From the NCBI GenBank assembly GCA_945870855.1, contig CAMBTP010000004.1:1-64000 (forward strand): DNA of 64,000 bases. Reading direction: 5' to 3'. The position numbers and the translations under genes were made by a program. This document shows, one piece after another, positions 11,891-19,555 of this stretch. The first letter of the stretch is position 1; each line of letters opens with the position of its first letter. Below the pieces are notes generated by a model. It was given only the letters and a program-made list of their open reading frames with translations, ran no database searches and was not told where the DNA came from. Origin of the DNA: Prosthecobacter debontii. GTDB taxonomy: Bacteria; Verrucomicrobiota; Verrucomicrobiia; Verrucomicrobiales; Akkermansiaceae.

Positions 11891-12079
11891 ATGTTGCTGC
11901 GGATTGCATCCGCCTTGCCAAGCACTCAATCTAGCCGCCATCCGAAATCGGATGGCGGCTTTTCTCTGAAAGGCAAGCTCGCCGGATTCCATTCCATCCG
12001 TATCAACAAACAGTGGCGCATCGTCTTCCGATGGGAAGGGCAGGACACTCACCATGTTCAAATCACCGACTACCATTGA
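11891..12079 (+). pseudogene. higB: truncated HigB/RelE-type toxin remnant
   Basis: The frame is open from 11891, but only its last ~38 codons match the HigB plasmid-maintenance killer family: L-K-G-K-L-A-G-F-H-S-I-R-I-N-K-Q-W-R-I-V-F-R-W followed by the terminal I-T-D-Y-H. Complete HigB proteins are about 92 residues and begin with an R-F-x-x-K type segment that is missing; the bases before the match are the acnA terminator, not coding. I conclude that the 5' half was deleted when this piece was joined to the acnA terminator. An mRNase activity is not expected. The antitoxin gene follows 4 bp later and looks whole. Confidence 0.75.
11933..11965 (+). terminator. rho-independent terminator after acnA
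   Basis: A perfect 12-bp stem (AGCCGCCATCCG at 11933-11944, pairing with 11949-11960), a 4-nt AAAT loop and TTTTCT. The higB fragment begins inside its T tract, so the toxin gene was cut at or joined to the terminator. Confidence 0.85.
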
Positions 12080-12083
12080 ACCC

Positions 12084-12392
12084 ATGAAACCAAAAATCAC
12101 CGCCATCCCCCTGACAAACTCCGCCGCCGCGATGCTGCGGGATTTCCTGGACGATTACAGCCTGTCCCAAGCGAAGCTCGCCGCCGACCTCCACATCAGC
12201 CCGCAATTGCTCAATGACATTCTCGCAAGCCGCCGCCTGCTCACCCCGGAGCACTGCCTGAAGCTCGGACGCTATTTCGGAAACGAACCGGAATACTGGA
12301 TGCGCCTCCAAAACCATTACCTCTTCCGCAAAACCCAGAGAGAAAAGGCAGAGGCACTCAGCGCGGTAGTCCCGCTTCAATTCGTAAGTTGA
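12084..12392 (+). CDS. higA: HigA-type antitoxin, XRE-family HTH
   Basis: A 102-residue protein with a helix-turn-helix at about residues 27-50 (S-Q-A-K-L-A-A-D-L-H-I-S-P-Q-L-L-N-D-I) and the HigA ending L-G-R-Y-F-G-N-E-P-E-Y-W-M-R-L-Q-N-H-Y. HigA proteins neutralise HigB and repress their own promoter. Here the partner toxin upstream is truncated, so this is probably an orphan antitoxin. The ATG at 12084 is preferred over an upstream in-frame start at 12054 that would overlap higB, because the family N terminus begins here. Confidence 0.85.
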   Translation: MKPKITAIPLTNSAAAMLRDFLDDYSLSQAKLAADLHISPQLLNDILASRRLLTPEHCLKLGRYFGNEPEYWMRLQNHYLFRKTQREKAEALSAVVPLQFVS

Positions 12393-12401
12393 TCTCTTCA
12401 G

Positions 12402-12512
12402 AAAAAGGCAGTCAGCGCCAACCTCGCCCTCCGTGCCCAGTTCTGCTTCGGCCTCCCCGGCAACCTCCTCATCCGCTTGCAAGCCCAGTTCGATTACCCA
12501 GTTCGAAATCAA
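12402..12512 (+). pseudogene. remnant of a second HigA-type antitoxin
   Basis: Directly after higA an open frame reads S-A-N-L-A-L-R-A-Q-F-C-F-G-L-P-G-N-L-L-I-R-L-Q-A-Q-F-D-Y, which matches the C-terminal part of XRE-type HigA proteins (pattern S-A-x-x-A-L-R-L-x-x-F-F-G and W-x-x-L-Q-x-x-Y-D). The helix-turn-helix half is absent and no start codon fits. The site seems to have collected two antitoxin copies and lost parts of both modules. Confidence 0.5.
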
Positions 12513-12553
12513 TCCTGTATTAAGAGTGCATCACAGCAATCGGCGGATGACCG

Positions 12554-13582
12554 TCACTCAGCCTTCGGAAAATCATCCAACACTAGCGCGAGCAACTGCT
12601 TCCCGCTGTTAGAGAGCGAAGCTTGGTTTCCCTCGCCCGTAAGTAATCCACGCGTGAGCCAACGGTGCGGAACTTCTGAAGGGCGAATGTGGCTCACCGC
12701 CGGATGACTGATCGGGCGGATGCTCGGCGTGAAAGAAATAGCATGCCCAGTGGCCGCAAAACCGATCTCCCATGACACCGCGTCCGGCACTTCTCCACGC
12801 TTCATCCATGGGTAGCGAACTAAAAAATCCGGCTCAGTATCTCCAGCGGGAACTAGCACCTTGAACTGCACCGGACGGCTCAGAATAAACTCGCTGAACT
12901 TCAGGTCAGGGTTCGCTCTGTGCTCTAGGAAAAACGCAGCCACATCGATACCCGCTAGGTTCATCCCGTTGAAATTCCCGTGGTAATTCGCGCTGCCAAA
13001 ATACGTTTTATGCCAGCCCTCGTAGTATTCGCTCATCAAAAGAGCGATTTCCAAATGGACATGCGCCCGCGTGCGGTTCAACCCGGCACCCGTGTATCCC
13101 ATCCTGCCGAGCACCGAACCTGCGTTCACAGGATCGCCCACCCGTGCGGTGATCTCCGCGAGGTGTGCATAAAGGGAATACACCTTGGAGTTCTCCCAAT
13201 CGTGCTCGACCACCGCGTATTTTCCGTAGTTGCTACGCCCTGAAATATTGGAAGTGTGCACGACCTTGCCTTTCGCAATACTCATAACCAGATCGAGAGG
13301 ATTTCCAGCCTTATCACGCTTCACCGGCGCGATGTCGATGCCTTCGTGAAAACGAGTCATGACCACCTGCCCGCCGACACGTATGGGCGAGCGCGTATAG
13401 CCGAACGCTCCTCCTTCCCAGGGCTTAGTAACCTCACCCTCGAAGGTCCGATCAACATACATGTAGAATTTCTCCGGAGCATCAAACAGGTGTTGATTCT
13501 CGGTTGGCAATACCAACTCAAGCCTATCCGCAAAAAGAACACTCGTGAGCGCCATCCAACATCCAAGAAATTTTAACATCAT
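12554..13582 (-). CDS. exported M23-family metallopeptidase (LytM-like)
   Basis: A 342-residue protein starting M-M-L-K-F-L-G-C-W-M-A-L-T-S-V-L-F-A, a signal peptide. The peptidase core holds both zinc motifs: F-H-E-G-I-D-I (H-x-x-x-D) and H-V-H-L-E-I (H-x-H). Such enzymes cut peptidoglycan cross-links or bind it as regulators; both motifs being complete favours an active enzyme. The C-terminal 110 residues have no family I recognise. The start at 13582 (or 13579) is chosen because the signal peptide begins there; the frame upstream runs into the preceding gene, which ends 10 bp away on the same strand. Cell-wall remodelling is the likely role. Confidence 0.85.
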   Translation of the reverse strand: MMLKFLGCWMALTSVLFADRLELVLPTENQHLFDAPEKFYMYVDRTFEGEVTKPWEGGAFGYTRSPIRVGGQVVMTRFHEGIDIAPVKRDKAGNPLDLVMSIAKGKVVHTSNISGRSNYGKYAVVEHDWENSKVYSLYAHLAEITARVGDPVNAGSVLGRMGYTGAGLNRTRAHVHLEIALLMSEYYEGWHKTYFGSANYHGNFNGMNLAGIDVAAFFLEHRANPDLKFSEFILSRPVQFKVLVPAGDTEPDFLVRYPWMKRGEVPDAVSWEIGFAATGHAISFTPSIRPISHPAVSHIRPSEVPHRWLTRGLLTGEGNQASLSNSGKQLLALVLDDFPKAE

Positions 13583-13592
13583 CGCTTCGTAT

Positions 13593-14072
13593 CTATTTTT
13601 TCTTTTCGCCAATGCGCGGAATCGATTCGTCAATCTGCCGGATCTCCTCAAGCGAAAGCCCTTTCCAAATGACCAATACTGCATCCTCGACGGGATCCTC
13701 AATCAGCACGCCATCGACAATTCGACCAAATGCTTTGCAGACCAGCCACTTGCCGCTGCTACTTTGAGTAACCGCCGCGAGTCGCCTGCCGACATTGTCT
13801 TTTAGCTGGAGGATCACGCCATAGGATGCCTGGTCATCTGCAGGAAACGGCGTGAAGGCGATGTAATCATTTGATGACACCTCGGGTATGCGCCGGAAAA
13901 ATCTCTGCTTTCCCATTACCTCATGTGGGAAAATCATTTTCGGGTTATCGGAACTTTCCGTCTCTATATGGAAGGAGATATCCACCTTCTTCCCCTTGTT
14001 TCCGCCCGCCATCACGCCTCCCGCAAAGAAGACGAGAGCTAAGATAATGACAGCTTTGATAGTGTATCTCAT
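13593..14072 (-). CDS. exported protein of unknown function
   Basis: A 159-residue protein with a signal peptide (M-R-Y-T-I-K-A-V-I-I-L-A-L-V-F-F-A-G-G). The mature part is mixed and ends in a charged R-I-G-E-K-K-K tail. I see no known domain. The upstream 50 codons of the open frame are left out because they cover the hairpin at 14151-14180 and have no coding look. It lies 10 bp before the M23 peptidase gene on the same strand and is probably co-transcribed with it. Confidence 0.65.
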   Translation of the reverse strand: MRYTIKAVIILALVFFAGGVMAGGNKGKKVDISFHIETESSDNPKMIFPHEVMGKQRFFRRIPEVSSNDYIAFTPFPADDQASYGVILQLKDNVGRRLAAVTQSSSGKWLVCKAFGRIVDGVLIEDPVEDAVLVIWKGLSLEEIRQIDESIPRIGEKKK

Positions 14073-14150
14073 GCAGGTAGCAAACCACATCACGTCCAGA
14101 GGGGAAAACAAAAAGAAACGAACCCATGAATGACCCATCAGCACAAACGA

Positions 14151-14185
14151 AAAGCGGGAAGCCATTTGGCTTCCCGCTTTGTTTT
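14151..14185 (-). terminator. hairpin between the BlaI/H1-like gene and the next gene
   Basis: A perfect 13-bp stem (AAAGCGGGAAGCC at 14151-14163 and its complement at 14168-14180) with a 4-nt loop. It lies 77 bp downstream of the BlaI/H1-like stop (minus strand). The T-rich tail is better on the plus strand, so orientation is uncertain. Confidence 0.6.
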
Positions 14186-14261
14186 GAAACATCAAGAACA
14201 ACGCTAACAGCTTTATCGCCAAAAAAGACGATTCAAGCTGTTTGCGGTGGTGAAGTTACTT

Positions 14262-14681
14262 TTAGCCTTTCTTGGCGGCCTTTTTAGCAGGTGCCTTTTT
14301 CACGGCCGCCTTTTTAACAGGAGCCTTTTTGACTACTGCCTTTTTAGCAGGAGCCTTCTTGGCCGGAGCCTTTTTGACTGCTGCCTTTTTTACTACTGCC
14401 TTTTTTACTACTGCCTTTTTTACTACGACTTTCTTCGCAGCTTTCTTGGCAGGTGCTTTTTTGGCGCTTTTCGCCACTGTCTTCACCGCTTTTTTAGCAG
14501 GTGCTGCTTTCTTAGCAGGTGCTGCTTTTTTAGCAGGTGCTGCTTTTTTAGCAGGAGCCGCTTTTTTCACTACCTTTTTAGCAGCGGCTTTTTTAGCCGG
14601 CGCCTTTTTGGTAACTTTTTTTGCGGCGGGTTTACTCGCGGGCTTGGCCGCGGCCTTCTTTACTGTTTTTTTAGCAGCCAT
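14262..14681 (-). repeat. low-complexity (Ala/Lys/Pro) tandem repeat coding the H1-like tail
   Basis: About 420 bp of short imperfect repeats built from codons for Lys and Ala. The plus strand reads as runs of GCCTTTTTNGC and GCAGGTGCTGCTTTTTTA units. Copy number may vary between strains and the region is prone to assembly collapse. Confidence 0.85.
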
Positions 14682-15053
14682 GGTTTTGTGTCTTTGGAGT
14701 TCGCGTTCGATGTTTGTTTTCTCTTCCAGTGTTAATGAACCGGCGGAGAGGGTAGCGAGGACCGCCTCACCGAGGCGTCCTCCAAAAGCGTTTGTGATGA
14801 AGTCATCCGTGGCGCGGCGCACGATGATCTCTTGGGAATAGGCGGGCTCGTAAGTATGTGCCCTGCCAGACCGGATACGCTTGACCAGTTTCTTGCGCTC
14901 CAGGCTCTGCATAACGGAGAGCACCGTGGTGTAGGCACGCTCGCGGCCATCGGGGAGCGCTGCATGTACTGCGTTCACAGTAGATGGACCGTCATGCCAT
15001 AAAACTGACAGCGCTTGGAGTTCGAGATTTGAAGGGTGTGACGGCTTAGCCAT
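14262..15053 (-). CDS. BlaI/MecI-type HTH domain fused to a histone H1-like Lys/Ala tail
   Basis: A 263-residue protein in two parts. Residues 1-124 are a winged-helix repressor of the BlaI/MecI/CopY family ([10 protein letters not shown] near residue 10, [15 protein letters not shown] near 40-54, then a helical dimerisation part). Residues 125-263 are a low-complexity Lys/Ala/Pro tail starting [13 protein letters not shown], like bacterial histone H1-like proteins, with repeated A-A-P-A-K-K units. The junction is in frame with no stop. The internal ATG at 14681 could also start a free H1-like protein. The start at 15053 is chosen by family; 18 upstream codons are not conserved. A DNA-binding repressor that also coats or bends DNA is the inference. 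Confidence 0.85.
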   Translation of the reverse strand: MAKPSHPSNLELQALSVLWHDGPSTVNAVHAALPDGRERAYTTVLSVMQSLERKKLVKRIRSGRAHTYEPAYSQEIIVRRATDDFITNAFGGRLGEAVLATLSAGSLTLEEKTNIERELQRHKTMAAKKTVKKAAAKPASKPAAKKVTKKAPAKKAAAKKVVKKAAPAKKAAPAKKAAPAKKAAPAKKAVKTVAKSAKKAPAKKAAKKVVVKKAVVKKAVVKKAAVKKAPAKKAPAKKAVVKKAPVKKAAVKKAPAKKAAKKG

Positions 15054-15203
15054 TAGAGTGTTCCGTTTCTTATTTCTGAGGAAACTAGTAATTAAGATTT
15101 CCGTCAAGTTAAAATACGCAAACTTTTAAGAAAAGTTAAATTTATTTTTAGCCGTCAAAAAAACTTAGTTACGGCGAACGTAGTAGTTTTACGAATGCAG
15201 TAG

Positions 15204-16163
15204 TCAATCGCCATCCCGCATCTCGGGACGGACAATATTGGGATTAATTTTCTCGAGCGATCCCCAGAATTTTTCATCGGTAGGATGACCATTGAAGAGA
15301 ATCGATCCGTCAGATGAAACCAACACGACAGACGGCACGCTCTGCACTTTCAGAAGAGCGCTGATAGAATTTTTCTCTGAATCAACAATCCATGATCCGG
15401 AGATTTTTCTTTCCGCTGCGGCGAGCATGGTCTTGGCATCAGCGATGACCTTTGCGGATGTCTCGGGAAGGATTGAGACCGCCGCCACATTATTGGCAGC
15501 AAGATAATCTGCCGTGATGAGGAAGTCCGCGATCGTTGCTTCACATTCCTCGCTCCAAGGAGACCAGAAATGTAGCAGCAAACCTTTCTTATCGCCGAGA
15601 ATGGCACCGAGGGACACCGGCTTTCCAGTGAGTGTGTCTTTGTAATCTTTTTTGAAATCGATTCGCACGGACTTCATCGCATCCATCATACGAATCCGGT
15701 CGATGTGCGGAGCGAAGGCGACACCTTGCTGCGGGCTAAGCCAGAAGGCCTCGGTAATGTGTTGCTTGAATCCGTCTTTATCACCCTTTTCAAGTGCGGC
15801 TAGTGCCTGCACGTATTCTGTTACGGCGAGCCAGTCATCCAAACCAGCGAAGATCTCGGAGTCGTTGAGTTTGAACTTATCCTTGAAAGCGAGGAACTCG
15901 GGAAGTAGCGCCGCGATCTCCTTATCCTCCGCGCGATCGACATGGAAAAGGAAGCGCGCCTCAAGGATGGCCTGTTCGGAAATCTTCAAAGCGCGCGCGG
16001 CAGCAATGGCTTTTTGCATCGCCTCGGGTGATTCCCTTTCTGAAAGCAGTTGCTCGATCGCGTCCTCCTTCGGGCTCATCGGCGATTCCTCTGGCATCTC
16101 TTGCTGCGCGACAAGAGATGAAGCTCCAAGTAGCAATCCGACAAGAACGGAAGACAGATGCAT
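15204..16163 (-). CDS. exported protein with C-terminal thioredoxin-like (TlpA/redoxin) domain
   Basis: A 319-residue protein with a signal peptide (V-L-V-G-L-L-L-G-A-S-S-L-V-A-Q). Residues 25-165 are helical and unassigned. From about 175 a thioredoxin-like fold follows: L-L-L-H-F-W-S-P-W-S-E-E-C-E, the predicted sheet S-I-L-P-E, and V-Q-S-V-P-S-V-V-L-V with the cis-Pro. The active-site pair is degenerate: S-P-W-S-E-E-C has only one Cys where C-x-x-C is expected, so disulphide exchange is doubtful. It lies 4 bp downstream of the LysM lipoprotein gene on the same strand. Confidence 0.75.
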   Translation of the reverse strand: MHLSSVLVGLLLGASSLVAQQEMPEESPMSPKEDAIEQLLSERESPEAMQKAIAAARALKISEQAILEARFLFHVDRAEDKEIAALLPEFLAFKDKFKLNDSEIFAGLDDWLAVTEYVQALAALEKGDKDGFKQHITEAFWLSPQQGVAFAPHIDRIRMMDAMKSVRIDFKKDYKDTLTGKPVSLGAILGDKKGLLLHFWSPWSEECEATIADFLITADYLAANNVAAVSILPETSAKVIADAKTMLAAAERKISGSWIVDSEKNSISALLKVQSVPSVVLVSSDGSILFNGHPTDEKFWGSLEKINPNIVRPEMRDGD

Positions 16164-16167
16164 GAGC

Positions 16168-16557
16168 TTATTGCGCCGGGATTTTAATCTTGGAACCGAG
16201 CACCACGATGTCGCGGGTCATTCCGTTCGCTTGCTTGATCGCATCAATAGAGACGGAGTATTTTTTTCCAATGGTCCAGAGACTGTCTCCACGAACAACG
16301 GTATGAACTTTCGCGACTGCAGCAGGAGCAGGGGTTGGAGCAACGTAATCTGGAACGACTGGCGTAGTGTCCTCGTAAACAGCAGGCTGTTCATAAATGG
16401 GGTTCACATCGGATGGCAGACTGGGAGTGCCTGTTTCATCGCCGTAATCAGGTGCGGAGTAGGGATTGGAAACATCATAGTCATCGACGCCTTGGTCAGC
16501 GCAGGAGACGACAAAAAGTGGCAAGAGTGAGAGTGAGATTAAGTGTTTAATTTTCAT
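16168..16557 (-). CDS. LysM-domain lipoprotein
   Basis: A 129-residue protein. Residues 1-19 are a lipoprotein signal with lipobox F-V-V-S-C, so Cys19 would be acylated. A Pro/Asp/Tyr-rich linker follows, then one LysM domain in the last 47 residues (H-T-V-V-R-G-D-S-L-W-T-I-G-K-K-Y to L-G-S-K-I-K-I-P), which binds peptidoglycan glycan. A small envelope anchor or wall-binding lipoprotein is likely. It is the first gene of a two-gene unit with the thioredoxin-like protein. Confidence 0.88.
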   Translation of the reverse strand: MKIKHLISLSLLPLFVVSCADQGVDDYDVSNPYSAPDYGDETGTPSLPSDVNPIYEQPAVYEDTTPVVPDYVAPTPAPAAVAKVHTVVRGDSLWTIGKKYSVSIDAIKQANGMTRDIVVLGSKIKIPAQ

Positions 16558-16633
16558 AGGTCGATTTGTTCGGTTCTCGGAGCGTTGGATGAGTTACTCC
16601 ACAGGAAGAAACGTTTGCCGTAGAGACTTTTGT

Positions 16634-17446
16634 TCAAGCGGAATCATTCCTCCATCGAAAAAACATTTCCGCAGTCGCCTCGGTGTGGGCCGCGAGTTGC
16701 TCTATGGTCTCGCCACGCAGCATGGCGGCAAATTGCGCTACCTTCATTGTGTAGGCAGGTTCATTGCGTTTTCCGCGCAGCGGCTCCGGCGCAAGGTAGG
16801 GCGAATCCGTCTCCAGCATAAAGTTCCCAGCCGGGCAGCGTTTTATCACCTCTTTTACAAGATCCGCGTTTTTGAAGGTAACCACGCCACCGAATGAGAC
16901 GAGTCCGCCCAAGCTGATTACCTTTTCCGCCAGCTCCCATTCGGAAACGAAACAATGGAATACAGCTCGGACGCGATCCGAGAACGGGGCATAGATCTCG
17001 AGCGCGTCCTCGAACGATCCCCTCCCCTCCCGGTCGCGGGTGTGGATCACGATGTTAAGCTGTGAACTCGCAGCCAGTTCGAAATGTTGGCGAAGAAAAT
17101 CGCGCTGCCGGTTTCTGAAATCCGTTTCCTCCCATCCATCGGGCGCGGGGTGGAAATAATCCAAGCCCGTCTCGCCGATTGCGCACACGCGGGGATCGCC
17201 GGCGTATGCGGCGAGTCGCTCGACCGCATCGTCTGGCGCGTTGTGGACATCGCAGGGAAGAATGCCGATCGTGGCCATCACGTTTGGATGTTCCGCGAGT
17301 TTAAGATTCAGTGGAACGTCTTCCAAGCAGGTAGAAAGCGTAACCATACGACTCACACCTGCCCCAACCGCTCTCTCGATGATATCCCCACGCTCGTCGT
17401 CCGCGAAACGAGATGAAGCTAGATGGCAATGCGAGTCAGTAATCAT
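16634..17446 (-). CDS. tatD: TatD-family metal-dependent DNase
   Basis: A 270-residue TIM-barrel hydrolase. It begins M-I-T-D-S-H-C-H-L with the first metal-binding H-x-H, then I-G-E-T-G-L-D-Y (catalytic Glu), I-V-I-H-T-R-D, H-C-F and L-E-T-D-S-P-Y-L-A-P, all in the usual order. TatD proteins are 3'-5' exonucleases acting on DNA with possible roles in DNA damage and quality control. ATG at 17446 overlaps the trpF stop (ATGA) and is preferred over a start five codons upstream. Confidence 0.92.
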   Translation of the reverse strand: MITDSHCHLASSRFADDERGDIIERAVGAGVSRMVTLSTCLEDVPLNLKLAEHPNVMATIGILPCDVHNAPDDAVERLAAYAGDPRVCAIGETGLDYFHPAPDGWEETDFRNRQRDFLRQHFELAASSQLNIVIHTRDREGRGSFEDALEIYAPFSDRVRAVFHCFVSEWELAEKVISLGGLVSFGGVVTFKNADLVKEVIKRCPAGNFMLETDSPYLAPEPLRGKRNEPAYTMKVAQFAAMLRGETIEQLAAHTEATAEMFFRWRNDSA

Positions 17447-18093
17447 CGTTTTGCAGCACATGCCTCCAACAATGCGGTAACTTTATTAAAATCCTTCACA
17501 CCCGGCGAAATTTCCGCGCCCGAGGCCACATCAAGCGCCACCGGACGCACCTCCACCATCGCGTGCTCCGCATTCCCTGGTATAATACCTCCCGCTAGGA
17601 TCATTGGGATCGAGGGGAACCTTTTATTAAACGCGAGAGCAAGCCCCCAATCGAAAGTCTCACCCGTGCCCCCGAAAACTTTCGGTGCGTGCGCATCGAG
17701 CAAGACCGCGTCAGAACCGTAGCTTCCGGCGATTTCGATATCGGAATAATCTTTCACCCCTACCGCCTTGATGACGGGTATTCCTGCCTTGCGGAATCCA
17801 CCGACACATTCCGGGGTCTCCTCGCCATGCAACTGAACCACATCGATCATCCCCTCCGCATAAAGCCGGTAGGGAAGATCGCTCTCCTCATTCACGAAAA
17901 CGCCGACGCGCAGGATCGCGCCTACTAGATCTTTCATCCAGAAATTCGCGCGGGGATCGAGATAGCGCTTTGAGCCCGGCCAGAAATTGAAGCCGAGGGC
18001 ATGAACACCCATGGCGGCGAGCCTCTCGGCTTCGGATCTTACCGTCACGCCGCAGATTTTCAGCGATGTCCCTTTGTTGTCCAAAAAATCCAT
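17443..18093 (-). CDS. trpF: phosphoribosylanthranilate isomerase
   Basis: A 216-residue TIM barrel with the family marks L-K-I-C-G-V-T at residues 11-17, A-L-G-F-N-F-W-P-G-S-K-R-Y, V-Q-L-H-G-E-E, L-L-D-A-H and I-L-A-G-G-I, plus D-V-A-S-G-A-E at the end. It catalyses the third step of tryptophan synthesis. No other trp gene is next to it; it is coupled to tatD by a 4-bp overlap. The first ten residues precede the usual TrpF start, so a slightly later start cannot be excluded. Confidence 0.93.
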   Translation of the reverse strand: MDFLDNKGTSLKICGVTVRSEAERLAAMGVHALGFNFWPGSKRYLDPRANFWMKDLVGAILRVGVFVNEESDLPYRLYAEGMIDVVQLHGEETPECVGGFRKAGIPVIKAVGVKDYSDIEIAGSYGSDAVLLDAHAPKVFGGTGETFDWGLALAFNKRFPSIPMILAGGIIPGNAEHAMVEVRPVALDVASGAEISPGVKDFNKVTALLEACAAKR

Positions 18094-18263
18094 AAATTAC
18101 TCCGCCGCTACCTCTTCACAGCGGGCATGGCATTGCAAGCCGCCAAAATCCGAATTTCTATCTAGCCAAAACTGGAATGTTTATCCAGCGTTTGCGAGGA
18201 AACTTAAAATCCACAGATTACAACAACTTCAGATTTTTTCCCAATATTCCACTGCCCCACACC

Positions 18264-19553
18264 ATGCGCACCAAAATTCCCTCCGCAGCACTGTTCACAG
18301 CACACAGAAAAAACCTCGGTGAACTTCTGCCACCCAGTTCGATGGCGATCGTGCAATCAAACGATATGCAGGTGACGAACGCGGACGCATTCCAGCCCTT
18401 CAAGCAAAGCAACGACCTCTTTTACCTCACAGGCGTCGCTCAGGAGGAGACGGTGCTGATACTTTTCCCTAATGCGAGGGAGCCGGAAGACCGCGAGATC
18501 CTTTTCCTGCGCGAGTCCAACGACCACATCGCAATCTGGGAGGGCGCAAAGCTGACAAAGGCGCAGGCCACCGAGCGCACCGGCATCGCCCGCATCGAGT
18601 GGACTTCCGAATTCAACGGTATCCTCAGCCGCCTCATGATGCAGGCGGAGAATATTTACCTTTCAACAAATGAGCATCCCCGCGGCGACCTAGCCTTCGA
18701 AACGAAATCCCTGCGCTTCGCAAAAGAATGCCAAGCGCTCTACCCTCTGCATAAATATAACCGCCTCGCCCCGCTGATCTACGGACTGCGCAGCATTAAA
18801 TCCGAGGAGGAGATCGAGTTTACTCAAATCGCCTGCGACATCACCGAGGCCGGCTTCCGCCGCGTGCTGGGATTCGTCGAGCCCGGTATCGGCGAGTGGG
18901 AAGTCGAAGCTGAATTCATCCACGAGTTCATCCGCCGCGGTTCTCATGGCTTTGCCTACGGCCCGATCATCGCCGGCGGCATCAACGCCTGCATTCTCCA
19001 TTACATCCCAAACGACCAAGTTCTAAAAGAAGGTGAACTGCTTCTTATGGATGTCGCCGCCGAATATGGTGGGTGGAATTCGGACATGACCCGCACGATA
19101 CCCGTTTCCGGAAAATTCACGCCACGCCAGAGAGACGTTTACAACGCCGTGCTGCGGATGGTGCGTTATGCCGATTCCATCCTCCGCCCGGGCGTGTTCA
19201 TAGCGGATTTCCAGAAAATGGTTGTCGCGCAGATGGACAAGGAACTCATTGGCCTCGGACTCTATACCGCCGAGGAAGCCGCCGCCGCGCCAAAGGATAA
19301 GCCGCTTGTAAAGAAATACTACATGCACGGCACGTCACACCACCTCGGTCTCGATGTGCATGATGTCTCACCCGCCAATCAGGCCGTCGCGCCGGGCATG
19401 ATTTTTACCATCGAGCCTGGTATCTATATCCCGGAGGAAGGCATGGGCGTGCGCCTCGAGAACGATTACCTCATTGGCGAGAACGGAAACATCGACCTCA
19501 TGGCGAACATCCCGATCGAAGCCGACGAGATCGAGGCGCTGATGGCGCGATAA
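18264..19553 (+). CDS. pepP: Xaa-Pro aminopeptidase (M24B)
   Basis: A 429-residue protein with an N-terminal AMP_N domain (R-K-N-L-G-E-L-L-P near 15, F-K-Q-S-N-D-L-F-Y-L-T-G-V) and a C-terminal pita-bread metallopeptidase domain. Metal ligands are visible in L-M-D-V-A-A-E-Y, N-S-D-M-T-R-T, H-G-T-S-H-H-L-G-L-D-V-H-D, T-I-E-P-G-I-Y and V-R-L-E-N. It removes N-terminal residues preceding Pro. ATG 18264 starts the conserved region; the open frame upstream to 18177 is not needed. Its stop is only 2 bp from the convergent sulfatase gene stop. Confidence 0.93.
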   Translation: MRTKIPSAALFTAHRKNLGELLPPSSMAIVQSNDMQVTNADAFQPFKQSNDLFYLTGVAQEETVLILFPNAREPEDREILFLRESNDHIAIWEGAKLTKAQATERTGIARIEWTSEFNGILSRLMMQAENIYLSTNEHPRGDLAFETKSLRFAKECQALYPLHKYNRLAPLIYGLRSIKSEEEIEFTQIACDITEAGFRRVLGFVEPGIGEWEVEAEFIHEFIRRGSHGFAYGPIIAGGINACILHYIPNDQVLKEGELLLMDVAAEYGGWNSDMTRTIPVSGKFTPRQRDVYNAVLRMVRYADSILRPGVFIADFQKMVVAQMDKELIGLGLYTAEEAAAAPKDKPLVKKYYMHGTSHHLGLDVHDVSPANQAVAPGMIFTIEPGIYIPEEGMGVRLENDYLIGENGNIDLMANIPIEADEIEALMAR

Positions 19554-19555
19554 GT

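Noticed and set aside
14272..14841. Hydrophobic Ala/Phe/Leu-rich plus-strand frame resembling a membrane protein
   Set aside because: It is the reverse complement of the Lys/Ala repeat tail.
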